Origin: Streptomyces sp. TBY4
GTDB lineage: Bacteria; Actinomycetota; Actinomycetes; Streptomycetales; Streptomycetaceae
Assembly (NCBI RefSeq): GCF_024213195.1
Contig: NZ_JANAVF010000002.1
Span: 248,001 to 312,000, forward strand
Direction: 5' to 3'
DNA: 64,000 nucleotides
This document shows positions 8,714 to 17,242 of this stretch, one piece after another. The notes under the pieces were generated by a model. It saw only the letters and a program-made list of their open reading frames with translations. It searched no databases and had not been told where the DNA came from. Numbering within the stretch: the first letter of the stretch is position 1; each line of letters begins with the position of its first letter. A program made the position numbers and the translations under genes.

Positions 8714-9906
8714 TGCTCTGCTCCTTCGTAGGGGTGGGGGGCGTGGGCGCGCAGCAGGTAGCCGCCGCCCCGGAAGGCCTCGTCGGCATCGGCGCCGGGA
8801 TCCGCCTCGGCGGGGCCGGTGACCGGCCCGGCTTCGAGGCCGCCGCCCAGCGACTCCAGCCGGCCGCGGAGCCCGGCCTGTCCGAGGCCGGTGCCCGGCG
8901 CGAGCGACCGTACGGGCGCTCCCGGCGGGCCGTTGCGGACGTCGAGCGTCCAGCCGGCGGGGTCCGTCCGCAGCGACAGCCGCACGGACGAACCGGGGGC
9001 GTACCGCAGGATGTTGGTCAGCCCCTCGGTGACCACCCGGCGGGCGGCCTCCCGGTGGGCCGCGGGCAGCCGCCCGAAGTCCTCGGCGAACCCCTCCTCG
9101 AGCCGTACGTCGACCCCCGCCGCCCTGACGCTGTCGAGCGAGCGGCTCAGGGCGTCGAGTCCGCCGGCGCCGTCCGGCACCTTCGCGTCCAGCTCGCGCA
9201 GCCGGAGCACGGCGGTCATTCCCCGCAGATGGTCCGAGGCGGCCCCGCACTGCCGCTGCGCCGCGTCCAGCAGCCCGTCGGCGGCCGGGTCCCGGCCCCC
9301 CAGGGAGCTCCGGAGCGATTCGACCAGGATGTTCAGCAGCGCCACGTCATGGCCGAGCAGATCGTGGAACTCCCGTACGAGCCTGCGCCGTTCGGCGTTG
9401 ACCGCCTCGGCCGCCCGTTCCCGGGCCGCCTCCTCGAGGCGGTTCCGCTCCGCGAGGTGCCGGCTGCGGGTCGCGCCCACCACGCTGGTCAGGGCCACGG
9501 TGGACGCCAGCAGGGCCAGGCTGGAGGGGGAGCGGTCCTGGACCAGCGGAGGGCCGGAGCCCAGTGCGCTGAGCGTGATGAGCTCGGCGGTGGCGGCCAC
9601 CCCGAACCCGTAGGCCCAGGCGGTCCGCTGGTGGCGGCCGACGGCGTAGGCGAGGAAGAAGAGGGCGATGAACTTCGCGCTGAGCGCGGTCGCGGCCAGC
9701 ACCACGACGGCGGCGAGCGGGAACCGGGTCCGGCGCCACAGCAGCGCGGCGCAGGAGGCGAGGATCCCCAGCCAGCGCAGCACGGGGTGGCTGGCCCAGG
9801 ACTGGTGCGCGATCTCGGCGTAGACCTCGAAGGGGACGGTGATCAGGAGGCATGTCACCGCGGCGGCCCGGTCCCAGGCGACGGGACCCCAGGAGTTCCA
9901 CCTCAT
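8710..9906 (-). CDS. NarL-family sensor histidine kinase
   Basis: 398 residues from ATG 9906, which has GGAGAGG just upstream; an in-frame start further up lacks one. Residues 10-145 contain four or five membrane segments with short loops, so the sensor part is in or near the membrane. His181 in REFHDLLGHDVALL is the phosphoacceptor of a HisKA_3 domain. The C-terminal HATPase shows GLTNILRYAPG (N-box) and TGLGQAGLRGRLESLGG (G-box). It forms a pair with the downstream response regulator, overlapping by 4 bases. No extracellular sensor domain is visible, as in DesK-like kinases that sense membrane state. Confidence 0.92.
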   Translation of the reverse strand: MRWNSWGPVAWDRAAAVTCLLITVPFEVYAEIAHQSWASHPVLRWLGILASCAALLWRRTRFPLAAVVVLAATALSAKFIALFFLAYAVGRHQRTAWAYGFGVAATAELITLSALGSGPPLVQDRSPSSLALLASTVALTSVVGATRSRHLAERNRLEEAARERAAEAVNAERRRLVREFHDLLGHDVALLNILVESLRSSLGGRDPAADGLLDAAQRQCGAASDHLRGMTAVLRLRELDAKVPDGAGGLDALSRSLDSVRAAGVDVRLEEGFAEDFGRLPAAHREAARRVVTEGLTNILRYAPGSSVRLSLRTDPAGWTLDVRNGPPGAPVRSLAPGTGLGQAGLRGRLESLGGGLEAGPVTGPAEADPGADADEAFRGGGYLLRAHAPHPYEGAEQ

Positions 9907-9999
9907 GGTCCTCTCCCTCCTCACCTGCTGATACGCGGTTGCGTCGTGTACGAGCACCCTGCCATCGGGACGGAGCCCGGCCCGGCGCGCGACACGGTG

Positions 10000-10043
10000 C
10001 GCGTCCCGCCCGGAACCGGCTGATCCGGTCCGGGCGGGACGCG
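10000..10043 (-). terminator. Terminator of the H+-ATPase operon
   Basis: The 15-base arms at 10000-10014 and 10029-10043 pair perfectly (core GCGTCCCGCCCGGA). The hairpin starts 19 bases past the ATPase stop on the minus strand and separates it from the kinase gene. Confidence 0.8.
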
Positions 10044-10062
10044 TACGGGGGCGGCGGAAGCG

Positions 10063-12594
10063 TCAGTGGGCGGCGGCCCGGACGCCCGGTCGGCGGTCCA
10101 GGAACCAGTGGGCGGCGAGCTTGAGCTGGTCCTCCAGGAGGAAGCAGCAGATCGCGTAGCCCCAGACGGCGGCGGCCCAGCCCCAGCCGAGCGGGGTCAT
10201 CCCGACGCCGAACACGGTGACGAGGGTGGCGATGGTCTGGGCGACGGTGACCGCGATGACCAGGGGCTTGGCCGGGGCCGGGGAGGTCCAGAACCGGCCC
10301 CGGGTGCGGGTCACGAAGATGGTCAGCTGCCCGGAGACCGACAGGCTCAGGTAGACGAGGGAGTGGATCAGGCCGTCGCTCAGGTGGAAGACGTCACGGC
10401 CGAGGACGAAGAGCAGGAAGGTCTCGGCGACGCCGACCACGCCCAGCACGGTGGCCACGGTCAGGACGCTGCGCATGTCCCAGGTCACGGGCTTGTGGGA
10501 GCCGCGGACCTTGTCGTAGGCGATCGTCAGGATGGCGCCGTCGTTCAGCAGGGCGAGCAGGACGATCATCATTGCGGTGACCGGGAAGAAGTTGTACGCG
10601 ACGATCGTCAGGGTGATCAGGCCGAGGACCCGGATGGTCTCCGTGATGCGGTAGGTGGCGTAGTTGACCATCCGCTGGATGATCTCCCGAGCCTGGCTGA
10701 TCGCGTGGGAGATGACCGAGAGGCCGGGGGTCAGCAGCACCACGTCGGCGGCGGCCCGCGCGGCGTCCGTGGCATCGGCCACGGCGATGCCGGCATCGGC
10801 CTGCTTGAGCGCCGGGGCGTCGTTGACCCCGTCGCCCGTCATGCCGACGATGTGGCCGCGCTCCTGGAGCATCTTGACGATGCGGTACTTGTGCTCCGGG
10901 AAGACCTGCGCGAATCCGTCCGATATCTCGACGAGTTCGGCGAGCTCCGCCTCCGGCCGGCTGTCGTCCAGCGCGTGGGTGTTCAGGATGTTGTCGCCCA
11001 TCCCGATCTGACGGGCCAGCTCCCGGCTGATGGCGACCTGGTCGCCGGTGACCATCTTGACCGAGACGCCCAGCTCGTTCGCGGCGGCCACGGTGTCCGC
11101 GGTGTCCTCGCGCGGCGGATCGGCGAGCGGCAGGATGCCGAGCAGGCGCCAGGCGCCCGACTCGTCGGTACGGGCCACGCCCAGGGAGCGGAAGCCGCGG
11201 GCGGCGAAGGAGTCGGCGATCCCGGCGACCTGTGCGGCGGCCGGGTCCCCGTCGCAGAGCCGGGCGATGACCTGGGGGGCGCCCTTGCTGACGTGGTACG
11301 AGTCCGGCGCCGGGCCGGGGCCGGGGCCGAAGCCGACGGTGGCCTCGGTGCGCTTGCTGACCGGGTCGAAGGGGACGAAGTCGGTGACCGGCAGGCCGTG
11401 GGCCCAGCCGGTGTCGGAGTCGGACAGCCGGTCGGTGGCGGTGGAGATGACGATCCGGTCGATGGGGTCGCCGTTCTCGGCGCGGGAGGCCAGCGCGGCG
11501 GAGCCGAGCAGGTCGTCCTGGTCGACGCCGTCGGGGACCCAGGGGTCCAGGATCGCGAGGCGGTTCTCGGTGAGGGTGCCGGTCTTGTCGGAGCACAGGA
11601 TGTCGATGCTGCCCAGTTCCTCGACGGCGGGCAGGTTGGAGACGACCGCTCCGCGCTTGGCGAGGTTGCGGGCGCCGACGGCGAGCGTCACGGACATGAC
11701 GGCGGGCAGGGCTACGGGTACGGAGGCGATGACGACGACGAGCGCGAACTCCAGGACGGACAGCACCGGGTTGCCGCGGGCCACCGAGACGGCGATGGTG
11801 AGGGTCACCAGGGCGACGGCCAGCAGGATCAGGTAGTTGCCGATCTTCAGGACGGCCTGCTGGAGGTGGCTGACCGTGCCGGCCTCGCCGACGAGGGCGG
11901 TGGTCTTCCCGAAGAAGCTGTTCGCGCCGGTGCCCTCGACCACGGCGTCGGTCTCGCCGCGGACGATGACCGATCCGGAGTACAGGGTCTCGCCGCGGCC
12001 GCGCTCGACGGGCAGGGACTCGCCGGTCAGGGCGGCCTGGTCGACTTCGAGGGTGCCGGCCCCGAGGGCCCGTACGTCGGCGGGAACGACGTCCCCGAGC
12101 CGGACCCGGACGATGTCACCCGGAACCAGTTCGCGGACGGCCTCCGTGCGCCAGACCCCGTCGCGCAGGACGCGGGCCTTGGTCGCGAGGCGCTGCTTGA
12201 GGGCGGCGATGGCGTTGGCGGCCTCGTGCTCCTCGAGGAAGGCGACCACGCCGTTGACGACGAGCAGGACGCCGATGATGGCCACGTCGACCCAGTGCTG
12301 GACGACGATCGAGAGGATCAGGGCGGTCTCGATCATCCAGGGGATGGGGGCCCAGAAGTAGCCGAGGAACTCCCGCAGGGGGTTCTTGTGCTCCTCGGCG
12401 ATCTCGTTCGGACCGTGCTCCTTCAGGAGACGGTGTGCCTCGGCGGTGGTGAGCCCGTCCGGCCACGAGGCCGGGGACTCGAAATCCTCGGGTTCCTCGG
12501 GCGCGGAGGGATCGGCCGGTCCGCCGGCCGGGGCGAGGTCCGGGGCGAGGGCCGCCGGTGTGGCGGGGACGGTGGGGACGATGTCGGTGCTCAT
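10063..12594 (-). CDS. P-type H+-ATPase (plasma-membrane proton pump type)
   Basis: 843 residues from ATG 12594; the frame stays open upstream but the annotated start begins just after the previous gene. Visible P-type elements are the A-domain TGES (190-193), phosphorylated Asp336 in DKTGTLT, the nucleotide domain motif KGAPQ, and the hinge TGDGVNDAPALKQADAGIAV. Transmembrane pairs lie before and after the A-domain, with more at the C-terminus. VIASVPVALPAVMSVTLAVGA in M4 and the short N-terminus match type IIIA proton ATPases rather than Ca or heavy-metal pumps. It would export H+ and maintain membrane potential or pH. It follows the zinc-ribbon gene by 5 bases, so the two are co-transcribed. 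Confidence 0.92.
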   Translation of the reverse strand: MSTDIVPTVPATPAALAPDLAPAGGPADPSAPEEPEDFESPASWPDGLTTAEAHRLLKEHGPNEIAEEHKNPLREFLGYFWAPIPWMIETALILSIVVQHWVDVAIIGVLLVVNGVVAFLEEHEAANAIAALKQRLATKARVLRDGVWRTEAVRELVPGDIVRVRLGDVVPADVRALGAGTLEVDQAALTGESLPVERGRGETLYSGSVIVRGETDAVVEGTGANSFFGKTTALVGEAGTVSHLQQAVLKIGNYLILLAVALVTLTIAVSVARGNPVLSVLEFALVVVIASVPVALPAVMSVTLAVGARNLAKRGAVVSNLPAVEELGSIDILCSDKTGTLTENRLAILDPWVPDGVDQDDLLGSAALASRAENGDPIDRIVISTATDRLSDSDTGWAHGLPVTDFVPFDPVSKRTEATVGFGPGPGPAPDSYHVSKGAPQVIARLCDGDPAAAQVAGIADSFAARGFRSLGVARTDESGAWRLLGILPLADPPREDTADTVAAANELGVSVKMVTGDQVAISRELARQIGMGDNILNTHALDDSRPEAELAELVEISDGFAQVFPEHKYRIVKMLQERGHIVGMTGDGVNDAPALKQADAGIAVADATDAARAAADVVLLTPGLSVISHAISQAREIIQRMVNYATYRITETIRVLGLITLTIVAYNFFPVTAMMIVLLALLNDGAILTIAYDKVRGSHKPVTWDMRSVLTVATVLGVVGVAETFLLFVLGRDVFHLSDGLIHSLVYLSLSVSGQLTIFVTRTRGRFWTSPAPAKPLVIAVTVAQTIATLVTVFGVGMTPLGWGWAAAVWGYAICCFLLEDQLKLAAHWFLDRRPGVRAAAH

Positions 12595-12599
12595 GGCGG

Positions 12600-12932
12600 T
12601 CACTTGCTTCCGTGCAGGAGGGAGAGGAAGGAGGGGAGCTCCATCGGGCGGGCGCCGCTGGTCATGGCCCGGTGCGCGTGCTCGACGGTGCCGGCCCGCA
12701 GGATGCGGATGACGTGACTGCCGCAGCCGGCGCACTCGGAGCGGGTCAGCGGGGAGGGGACCCGGTCGCCGTCCACCGTGCAGAGCGTGCGCTGGACGCC
12801 GGTGCCGTCGATGTAGTGCTGGACGTCGTACTGCTTCTCCCAGCCGAGGCCGCAGTCGAGACAGGTGAAGGCGTAGGACTCGTGGAGGACCTCCGGGACG
12901 GTGTGGGAGGTGAATTCGTCGATTGCGCTCAT
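12600..12932 (-). CDS. Small zinc-ribbon protein of unknown function
   Basis: 110 residues from ATG 12932 (GAGGAA upstream). Two cysteine pairs are visible: CLDC in the first half (FTCLDCGLGWEKQYD) and CAGC near residue 75 (SECAGCGSHVIRILRAG), spaced as in a zinc ribbon. I recognise no named family. It lies 5 bases upstream of the proton pump gene on the same strand, so it may regulate or assist the pump; that is inferred from position only. Upstream in-frame starts reach 13103 but lack a ribosome-binding site. Confidence 0.75.
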   Translation of the reverse strand: MSAIDEFTSHTVPEVLHESYAFTCLDCGLGWEKQYDVQHYIDGTGVQRTLCTVDGDRVPSPLTRSECAGCGSHVIRILRAGTVEHAHRAMTSGARPMELPSFLSLLHGSK

Positions 12933-13143
12933 CGCGTGTTCCTCGGGACCGGTGGTGGACTTCTCGTCCGCAGGTGCTGCGGTGCCAGGGGGTCGGTGCC
13001 CGGTCTCCCGCTCCGACCTCTTCCATGAAACGACCATCGAATGCCTTGTGGGGGCAGTGAACGACCCTTGTTTTATGGCCTGCGCCCCACGCTCCCGGGA
13101 CATTTCGTAAGCGGAAGTGAGTGAGCCCGTTCTGCTCGCACTT

Positions 13144-13165
13144 CATTCGCGCAGATGTTCGAATG
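13144..13165. promoter_or_regulatory. Inverted repeat and -10 upstream of the AlkB-like gene
   Basis: CATTCG (13144-13149) and CGAATG (13160-13165) are perfect arms with a 10-base spacer that includes ATGTTC. TATTCT (13172-13177), a good -10, follows just before the start codon. It only half matches an actinobacterial LexA box, so control by an unknown regulator is equally possible. Confidence 0.4.
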
Positions 13166-13183
13166 CGGCGGTATTCTGGAGCC

Positions 13184-13810
13184 ATGCACGCACTCCAGGG
13201 CTCGCTCTTCGACCAGGGCGACGAGATCCGGCTCGGCCCGCCGACGGGCGCCCGGCGCACGGAGCTGGGCGCCGGCGCCTGGGTGGACCACCTGCCGGGC
13301 TGGCTGACGGGCGCCGACGCGCTGTTCGAGCGGCTCGCGGCGGACGTCCCGTGGCACGCCGAGCGGCGGACGATGTACGACCGGGAGGTGGCCGTCCCGC
13401 GCCTGCTGGCCCACTACGGCGCCTCGGACCCGCTGCCGCACCCCGTCCTCACCGAGGCCCGGGCCGTGCTGAGCCGCCACTACGCCCCCGAGCTGGGCGA
13501 ACCCTTCGTCACGGCGGGCCTCTGCCTCTACCGTGACGGCCGCGACAGCGTCGCCTGGCACGGCGACCGCAACGGCCGCTCCGCCACCGAGGACACGATG
13601 GTCGCCATCCTCTCGGTGGGGGACCCCCGCGACCTGGTCCTGCGCCCCCGGGACGGCGGCCCCACCCTGCTCCGCCTCCCCCTGGGCCACGGCGACCTGG
13701 TGGTGATGGGCGGATCCTGCCAGCGCGCGATGGAGCACGCCGTCCCCAAGACGGCCCGTCCGGTCGGCCCCCGCATCAGCGTCCAGTTCCGCCCGCGCGG
13801 GGTCAGCTGA
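13184..13810 (+). CDS. AlkB-like Fe(II)/2-oxoglutarate dioxygenase
   Basis: 208 residues from ATG 13184 (GGAG just upstream; an in-frame start at 13121 is less likely). Fe(II) ligands are His126 and Asp128 in SVAWHGDRNG and His185 in AMEHAVPK. The 2-oxoglutarate-binding Arg is in PRISVQFR (Arg197, Arg203). The stretch CLYRDGRDSVAWHGD is the AlkB family pattern. The family removes alkyl lesions from DNA or RNA bases by oxidation. It is transcribed alone, divergent from the zinc-ribbon/H+-ATPase operon. The promoter region holds an inverted repeat. Confidence 0.88.
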   Translation: MHALQGSLFDQGDEIRLGPPTGARRTELGAGAWVDHLPGWLTGADALFERLAADVPWHAERRTMYDREVAVPRLLAHYGASDPLPHPVLTEARAVLSRHYAPELGEPFVTAGLCLYRDGRDSVAWHGDRNGRSATEDTMVAILSVGDPRDLVLRPRDGGPTLLRLPLGHGDLVVMGGSCQRAMEHAVPKTARPVGPRISVQFRPRGVS

Positions 13811-13828
13811 GCCTGCGCCGGCGGACGG

Positions 13829-14128
13829 TCATCCTGCCGCGTCGAGTTCCTTCGGCGGGCGGGCCCCCGAGGCGGCCGCGTGGAGGGAGCGCAGGGCCAG
13901 CAGCAGGATCCCGATGTCGTCCAGGTAGACCGGGTCCGGGATCAGGTCCACCGGGGAGACCGTGTAGGCCACGGCGGCCCAGAACAGGGCCTTGTCGCGC
14001 AGGGGGATGCCCGCGTCGCGCAGGAGCCGCCGGGCCGCGAAGACCCGTACGAGGAGCACGGCCGCGGTGACCGCCAGACCGGCGGCCACCACCGCGGCCA
14101 CGACGAGCCAGACGGTGGTCGCGTCCAT
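13829..14128 (-). CDS. DUF1232 membrane protein
   Basis: 99 residues from ATG 14128, which overlaps the MarR stop by one base (TGATG). Residues 5-27 are a membrane segment, followed by a basic stretch and the DUF1232 core (KALFWAAVAYTVSPVDLIPDPVYLDD), the YkvA-type motif. Molecular function of the family is unknown. It is coupled to the marR gene upstream and probably shares its control. Confidence 0.82.
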   Translation of the reverse strand: MDATTVWLVVAAVVAAGLAVTAAVLLVRVFAARRLLRDAGIPLRDKALFWAAVAYTVSPVDLIPDPVYLDDIGILLLALRSLHAAASGARPPKELDAAG

Positions 14129-14592
14129 CAGGCGCCCTGGGCCCGGAGCCGGCGGCTGACCTCGCCGAGCCCGTCCGCGAGCGCGTCGAGCTGGCCGGGG
14201 GTGAGCACGTCCACCAGGACCTCCCGCACCGTGCTCACGTGCCCCGGAGCGGCCTCCGTCAGCCGGGCGCGGCCCGCCTCGGTGAGGACGGCGTATATCC
14301 CCCGGACGTCGGAGGGGCAGGTGCGGCGGCGGACCAGGCCCGCCTTCTCCATCTGCGTGACCTGGTAGGTCAGCCCGCTCTTGGAGTTGACCAGCCCGTT
14401 GGCGAGCTCCGTCATGCGCAGTTCGCCCTCGGGCGCCCTGGCGAGCCGCACCAGGATCTCGTACTGCGGGTGGGAGAGCCCGGAATCGTCCTTGAGCTGC
14501 TGATCGAGGCGGCGGTTGACCAGGGCGGAGGCGGCCAGGAACCCCTGCCAGGCACGCATTTCGCGGTCGTCCAGCCATTTCGTCTCAGCCAT
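14128..14592 (-). CDS. MarR-family transcriptional regulator
   Basis: 154 residues. The winged-helix core (LSHPQYEILVRLARAPEGELRMTELANGL, then SGLTYQVTQMEKAGLVRR) and the wing with DVRG are typical of MarR dimers. It is divergent from the DoxX gene, and two near-palindromes of the form GTTCnAATTnGAAC lie between them. Most likely it represses doxX and itself; the ligand is unknown. Confidence 0.9.
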   Translation of the reverse strand: MAETKWLDDREMRAWQGFLAASALVNRRLDQQLKDDSGLSHPQYEILVRLARAPEGELRMTELANGLVNSKSGLTYQVTQMEKAGLVRRRTCPSDVRGIYAVLTEAGRARLTEAAPGHVSTVREVLVDVLTPGQLDALADGLGEVSRRLRAQGA

Positions 14593-14612
14593 GGATCCAG
14601 GCTACACGGGAC

Positions 14613-14626
14613 GTTCCAATTTGAAT
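14613..14626. promoter_or_regulatory. MarR operator-like site 1
   Basis: GTTCCAATTTGAAT is a near-palindrome. It overlaps the probable doxX -35 (TTGAAT, 14621-14626) and lies 21 bases before the marR start. Confidence 0.5.
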
Positions 14627-14650
14627 CAGCGGCGGATGCGGGGCTAGGCT
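14621..14650 (+). promoter_or_regulatory. Candidate doxX promoter
   Basis: TTGAAT (14621-14626), 18 bases, TAGGCT (14645-14650) gives a start near 14657. Operator site 1 covers the -35 and site 2 lies at the start of the transcript, a normal layout for repression. Confidence 0.5.
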
Positions 14651-14660
14651 CGCAGGAGTC

Positions 14661-14674
14661 GTTCGAATTTGAAC
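14661..14674. promoter_or_regulatory. MarR operator-like site 2
   Basis: GTTCGAATTTGAAC is a palindrome apart from one position and is 48 bases from site 1, centre to centre. It lies just after the predicted doxX transcription start. Confidence 0.55.
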
Positions 14675-14726
14675 AATGAATTGGAAGAGCCCTGCCCCTC
14701 GGGCCGCCCGACCGGAAGGACCCCCC

Positions 14727-15299
14727 ATGACCAGCCCCTCCGTCACCACACCGAAGCCGCGCTCCGGCGAACCCGCCGCTTCCCCCGCGCGGGCCTCGGC
14801 CCCGGCGCTGTCCACCCCCGCCCACGACGTCGGCCTGCTCCTCCTGCGCGTGGTCCTGGGCCTGACCATGGCCGGCCACGGCGTCCAGAAGCTCTTCGGC
14901 TGGTTCGGCGGCGGCGGCATCAGCGGCACGGGCCAGTTCTTCGCCGCCAGCGGATACCCGGCGGGCGACGCCATGGCCGTCCTCGCCGGCCTCACCGAGA
15001 CCCTCGGCGGACTGGGCCTCGTCCTCGGGCTGCTCACGCCGCTGGCCGGCGCCGCCGTGGTCGGCACCATGATCAACGCGATCGCCGTGCACGGCGCCGG
15101 ATCCTTCTTCGCCCCGACGGGCATCGAGTACGAACTCCTGCTCACCGCCGGCGCCGCCGCCCTCGCGCTCACCGGCCCCGGCCGGTACGCCGTGGACCGC
15201 TTCCTGCCCGTCCTGCGCGGTCACCGGCTCGCCCACGGCGCCCTCGCGGTCGGCCTCGGCATCGTGACCGCCGGCGTGCTGCTCCTCGTACGGAACTGA
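14727..15299 (+). CDS. DoxX-family membrane protein
   Basis: 190 residues from ATG 14727 (GGAAGGA upstream). About four membrane helices follow a polar start of 40 residues. The DoxX pattern is visible: LLLRVVLGLTMAGHGVQKLFGWFGG, then GLTETLGGLGLVLGLLTPLAG. Family members work in redox balance or thiosulfate/quinone chemistry, often under MarR control. Here a MarR gene is divergent with two operator-like sites between, so oxidative or electrophile stress control is likely but inferred. Confidence 0.9.
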   Translation: MTSPSVTTPKPRSGEPAASPARASAPALSTPAHDVGLLLLRVVLGLTMAGHGVQKLFGWFGGGGISGTGQFFAASGYPAGDAMAVLAGLTETLGGLGLVLGLLTPLAGAAVVGTMINAIAVHGAGSFFAPTGIEYELLLTAGAAALALTGPGRYAVDRFLPVLRGHRLAHGALAVGLGIVTAGVLLLVRN

Positions 15300-15390
15300 G
15301 TCGTCCCGGGGGCGGTGCGGCGCGGGGATGCGTATGGTGGGGACCCGTACGGGCTGATTGAGTGCGGGCATTCGGGGGAAAGTGCCCTAA

Positions 15391-17205
15391 ATGACACAAC
15401 CCATCGAAGACTACGCACTCATCGGCGACCTCATGACCAGTGGACTGGTCGGCCGCGACGGGTCCATCGACTGGCTGTGCCTGCCGCGCTTCGACTCGGC
15501 CGCCTGTTTCGCCTCCCTCCTCGGCGACGAGGAGAACGGGCACTGGCGCATCGCCCCGTCCGCCGCCCCCGATTCCGCGCGCTGCGCCCGCCGCGCCTAC
15601 GTCGACGGCACGCTCGTCCTCGAATCCTTCTGGGAGACCGGGGACGGCGCCTCCTTCAAGGTCATCGACTTCATGCCGCAGCGCGACACCTCGCCCGACC
15701 TGATGCGGATCGTCGAAGGACTCGCCGGCGAATCGACCGTGAGCAGCACCCTGCGCCTGCGCTTCGACTACGGCCACGTCGTGCCCTGGGTCCGGCGCGG
15801 AGGCAACCGCGAGGGCGACCGGGTCGCCGTCGCCGGGCCCGACGCCGCCTGGCTGCGCAGCGAACCTCCCGTGCACACGTGGGGCGAGGACATGAGCACC
15901 CGCTCCGAGTTCACCGTCGCCGCGGGCGAGCGCGTCGCCTTCGTGCTCAGCTGGCACCCCTCGCACGAGCCGCGCCCCGAGCCCGTGGACCCGTACGCCG
16001 CCCTGGAACAGAGCCTCGCCGACTGGCGGGAATGGACCGGCCAGTGCACCTACGAGGGCCCCTACCGGGAGGCGGTGATCCGCTCCCTGATCACCCTCAA
16101 GGCCCTCACCTACGCCCCCACCGGCGGCATCGCCGCCGCCGCGACGACCTCCCTCCCGGAGGAGCTCGGCGGCATCCGCAACTGGGACTACCGCTACTGC
16201 TGGCTCCGGGACTCCACCCTCACCCTCGGCTCGCTGCTGGCCACCGGCTACCTGGAGGAGGCCCGCGCCTGGCGGGCCTGGCTGCTGCGGGCCGTCGCGG
16301 GCGACCCCGCCGACCTGCAGATCATGTACGGGATCGGCGGCGAGCGGCGCATCCCGGAGAGCGAGCTGCCCTGGCTGAAGGGGTACGCGGGCTCCGCGCC
16401 CGTCCGGGTCGGCAACGCGGCCGTCGACCAGCTCCAGCTCGACGTGTACGGCGAGGTCCTCGACTCCCTGTACGTGGCCCGCTCCGCGGGACTCCCCGCC
16501 GAATGGCACTCCTGGCGGATCCAGCTCTCGCTCCTCGACTTCCTGGAGCAGAACTGGCGCCGCCCCGACGAGGGGCTCTGGGAAGTGCGCGGCCCGCGCC
16601 GCCACTTCACGCACTCCAAGGTGATGGCGTGGGTCGCCGCCGACCGGGCCGTGCGCACCCTGGAACTCAACCCCAGACTCCCCGGTGACGTGGAGCGCTG
16701 GCGGGCCATGAGGGAGGCGGTGCACCAGGACGTGTGCGAGAACGCCTACGACCCGGAGCGCCGCACCTTCACCCAGTACTACGGATCCCGCGAGCTGGAC
16801 GCGGCCACCCTCCTCATCCCCCGTGTGGGTTTCCTCCCGCCCGACGACCCCCGCGTCACCGGCACGGTCGACGCGGTGCGCGAGGAGCTGGGCCGCAGCG
16901 GCCTGGTCCGCCGCTACAGCACCGAGGGGCTCTCGGTGGACGGCCTGCCCGGCGACGAAGGGGCCTTCCTCGCCTGCTCGTTCTGGCTGACCGACGCCCT
17001 GTACCTGACCGGGCGGGAGAAGGAGGCGCGGGAGCTCTTCGACCGGCTGCTGTCCGTACGCAACGACGTGGGACTGCTCGCCGAGGAGTACGACCCCGTC
17101 TCCGGGCGCCAACTCGGCAACTTCCCCCAGGCGTTCAGCCACGTCGGCCTGGTGAACACCGCGCTCACCCTGGGCGGCGGCAGCCTGGCGGCGCGCCAGG
17201 TGTGA
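15391..17205 (+). CDS. Glycoside hydrolase family 15 protein (trehalase/glucoamylase-like)
   Basis: 604 residues from ATG 15391, no signal peptide, so cytoplasmic. It matches bacterial GH15: the N-terminal IEDYALIGDLMTSGLVGRDGSIDWLCLPRFDS, the (alpha/alpha)6-barrel motif GGIRNWDYRYCWLRDST, and an ending VGLVNTALTL. In mycobacteria closely similar proteins are trehalases; others are glucoamylases or dextranases. Which alpha-glucoside is cut cannot be told from sequence. It is monocistronic, about 90 bases after doxX and convergent with the rhodanese gene. GCCGGC repeats after the stop may terminate it. Confidence 0.9.
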   Translation: MTQPIEDYALIGDLMTSGLVGRDGSIDWLCLPRFDSAACFASLLGDEENGHWRIAPSAAPDSARCARRAYVDGTLVLESFWETGDGASFKVIDFMPQRDTSPDLMRIVEGLAGESTVSSTLRLRFDYGHVVPWVRRGGNREGDRVAVAGPDAAWLRSEPPVHTWGEDMSTRSEFTVAAGERVAFVLSWHPSHEPRPEPVDPYAALEQSLADWREWTGQCTYEGPYREAVIRSLITLKALTYAPTGGIAAAATTSLPEELGGIRNWDYRYCWLRDSTLTLGSLLATGYLEEARAWRAWLLRAVAGDPADLQIMYGIGGERRIPESELPWLKGYAGSAPVRVGNAAVDQLQLDVYGEVLDSLYVARSAGLPAEWHSWRIQLSLLDFLEQNWRRPDEGLWEVRGPRRHFTHSKVMAWVAADRAVRTLELNPRLPGDVERWRAMREAVHQDVCENAYDPERRTFTQYYGSRELDAATLLIPRVGFLPPDDPRVTGTVDAVREELGRSGLVRRYSTEGLSVDGLPGDEGAFLACSFWLTDALYLTGREKEARELFDRLLSVRNDVGLLAEEYDPVSGRQLGNFPQAFSHVGLVNTALTLGGGSLAARQV

Positions 17206-17242
17206 GGCCGGCGGTGCGGCCGGCCGGGAGGCGGCCGTGGGG

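Noticed and set aside
13144..13165. LexA/SOS box upstream of the AlkB-like gene
   Set aside because: Only one half matches the actinobacterial consensus. Kept as an unassigned inverted repeat.
10063..13260. Extension of the H+-ATPase frame upstream to 13260
   Set aside because: It would overlap the zinc-ribbon gene; family length and a clear start at 12594 favour the short form.
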